Shown piece by piece: positions 63,078-64,000 of a DNA stretch of 64,000 bases; within the stretch, counting starts at the first letter, position 1; every line of letters starts with the position of its first letter. The DNA comes from Adiantum capillus-veneris. Its lineage: Eukaryota; Streptophyta; Polypodiopsida; Polypodiales; Pteridaceae. Position numbers and translations under genes: made by a program. The stretch lies in contig CM043968.1 in the NCBI GenBank assembly GCA_014529385.2, positions 8,290,648 to 8,354,647 on the forward strand, written 5' to 3'. Under the pieces are notes generated by a model that worked only from the letters and a program-made list of their open reading frames with translations, ran no database searches and was not told the origin of the DNA.

Positions 63078-64000
63078 ATGTCAAGGTACTTCCACAATTC
63101 TATATCTCATCGGTCACCTTGGCCCTCCAAGGCTAGAGACATAAATTTATAGACATCCTTCTTACCCATTTTTGGAGGGAAGTTGCTAAAAAGCTTAATA
63201 ACAAGGGCATTGGCATACAGCCCAACTTTGGGACTATAGCAGGAGTTGCCGGAGAGGAACAAAGCAACTAACTCTCCAGTTCAACCTCAGGGGGAAAAAA
63301 GTTTACAGATCAGCATAGCCCGTGAGTAGCCTAACATATGGTATCTACCAAACTACAAATCCAAGTTCAAGTGGATAGCTTGGTGGTGGCCAATGAATAG
63401 ACATTTCCTAAAACTACAAACTTAAGGATGTATACCTCACCCATATGGCCTCAAAGGATTGGTTCTTCCCGCTTAACAAGCAATTGGGCTTAAACTGACG
63501 AGGCTCAAGATGGGAGACGTACAGTCATGAAGAATACGGAACCCTCGATATTGAGGCCGCATGGGACAAAAGTTTTCTTATGGAAGGTACTTCGGGGAGC
63601 CATGTCGACTGGAGTGAAGTTCTTGCCATGAAAATTGGTATAGATAGATGCTTGCAATACAAAATGTCTTGTGAAGACCTCCCTCACCTTTTCAAGGAGT
63701 GCCTGACCATATGTGGCCTTGTAGGAAAGATCTGCAAATGGGTCCAAAGAACCTGGAAAATAGGATTCTTCAAGAACAATCTCTTCATGGGAGGGAAGGT
63801 GTTCAAGAGCCATGCACTGCTCATCGCTATGCAAGTCATGAGATATTACTACTTCAAAGACATTTGGAAGGCAAGGAATTGTGGAATCTTTGAGAGCTCC
63901 ATGGAAAAAGCTAAGTTCTCGTAGATAGTCCAAGATAACAGGATACTTCTCAAATTGGAAAACAAAGAAACTCTAAAGGGTGGCCTAAAACCATGGATGC
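63078..64000 (+). repeat. Unit F16, partial (923 bp) cut by window end
   Basis: Clean continuation of block 3 with relic at 63527-63924. The array therefore extends beyond the window. Confidence 0.95.
63527..63924 (+). pseudogene. zf-RVT-like relic, unit F16
   Basis: Last complete relic before the window end. Confidence 0.5.

Overview
The window is one long tandem array with no intact gene of recognisable function. A unit of about 2,246 bp (2,222 to 2,266 bp in full copies) repeats from end to end: 25 full copies, two shortened copies of about 1.1 kb, and five partial copies at the window edges and orientation breaks. The organism is most likely a flowering plant. Each unit carries a frameshifted relic that resembles the zinc-binding domain linked to plant non-LTR reverse transcriptases (zf-RVT family), and the fabric is that of a nuclear satellite with dinucleotide microsatellites. 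No species can be named, and no telomere repeat, rRNA, tRNA, CRISPR or bacterial operon structure is visible.

Layout: block 1 (1-9758) reads forward, block 2 (about 9759-41088) reads in the opposite direction, and block 3 (41091-64000) reads forward again. The block 1/2 break is an almost perfect fold-back palindrome with a 10-base loop. The block 2/3 break is asymmetric, with about 320 bp of unpaired unit sequence between the arms. Both breaks sit in or beside sequence rich in one-base insertions and deletions, so misassembly or read chimerism must be considered. Block 2 also holds a 3.3 kb compound unit (short copy plus full copy) present twice; the first pair (17280-20592) is full of small indels and looks like unpolished consensus.

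Inside a unit, taken in forward orientation from the arbitrary first base of the window: about 450 bp of unrecognised sequence; the zf-RVT-like relic (about 400-480 bp); about 220 bp of unrecognised sequence; a diverged 184 bp direct duplication; a compound (TC)n(AC)n microsatellite whose length differs in nearly every copy; and about 570 bp with two open but unrecognised frames.

Block 3 is very homogeneous except for an approximately 800 bp patch (48695-49498) that differs at roughly one base in ten. That patch carries bases otherwise seen in the other half of the internal 184 bp duplication, so it may preserve an older form of the unit. No genes act together here; the story is of array expansion, homogenisation, deletion and orientation switching, partly blurred by probable assembly error.
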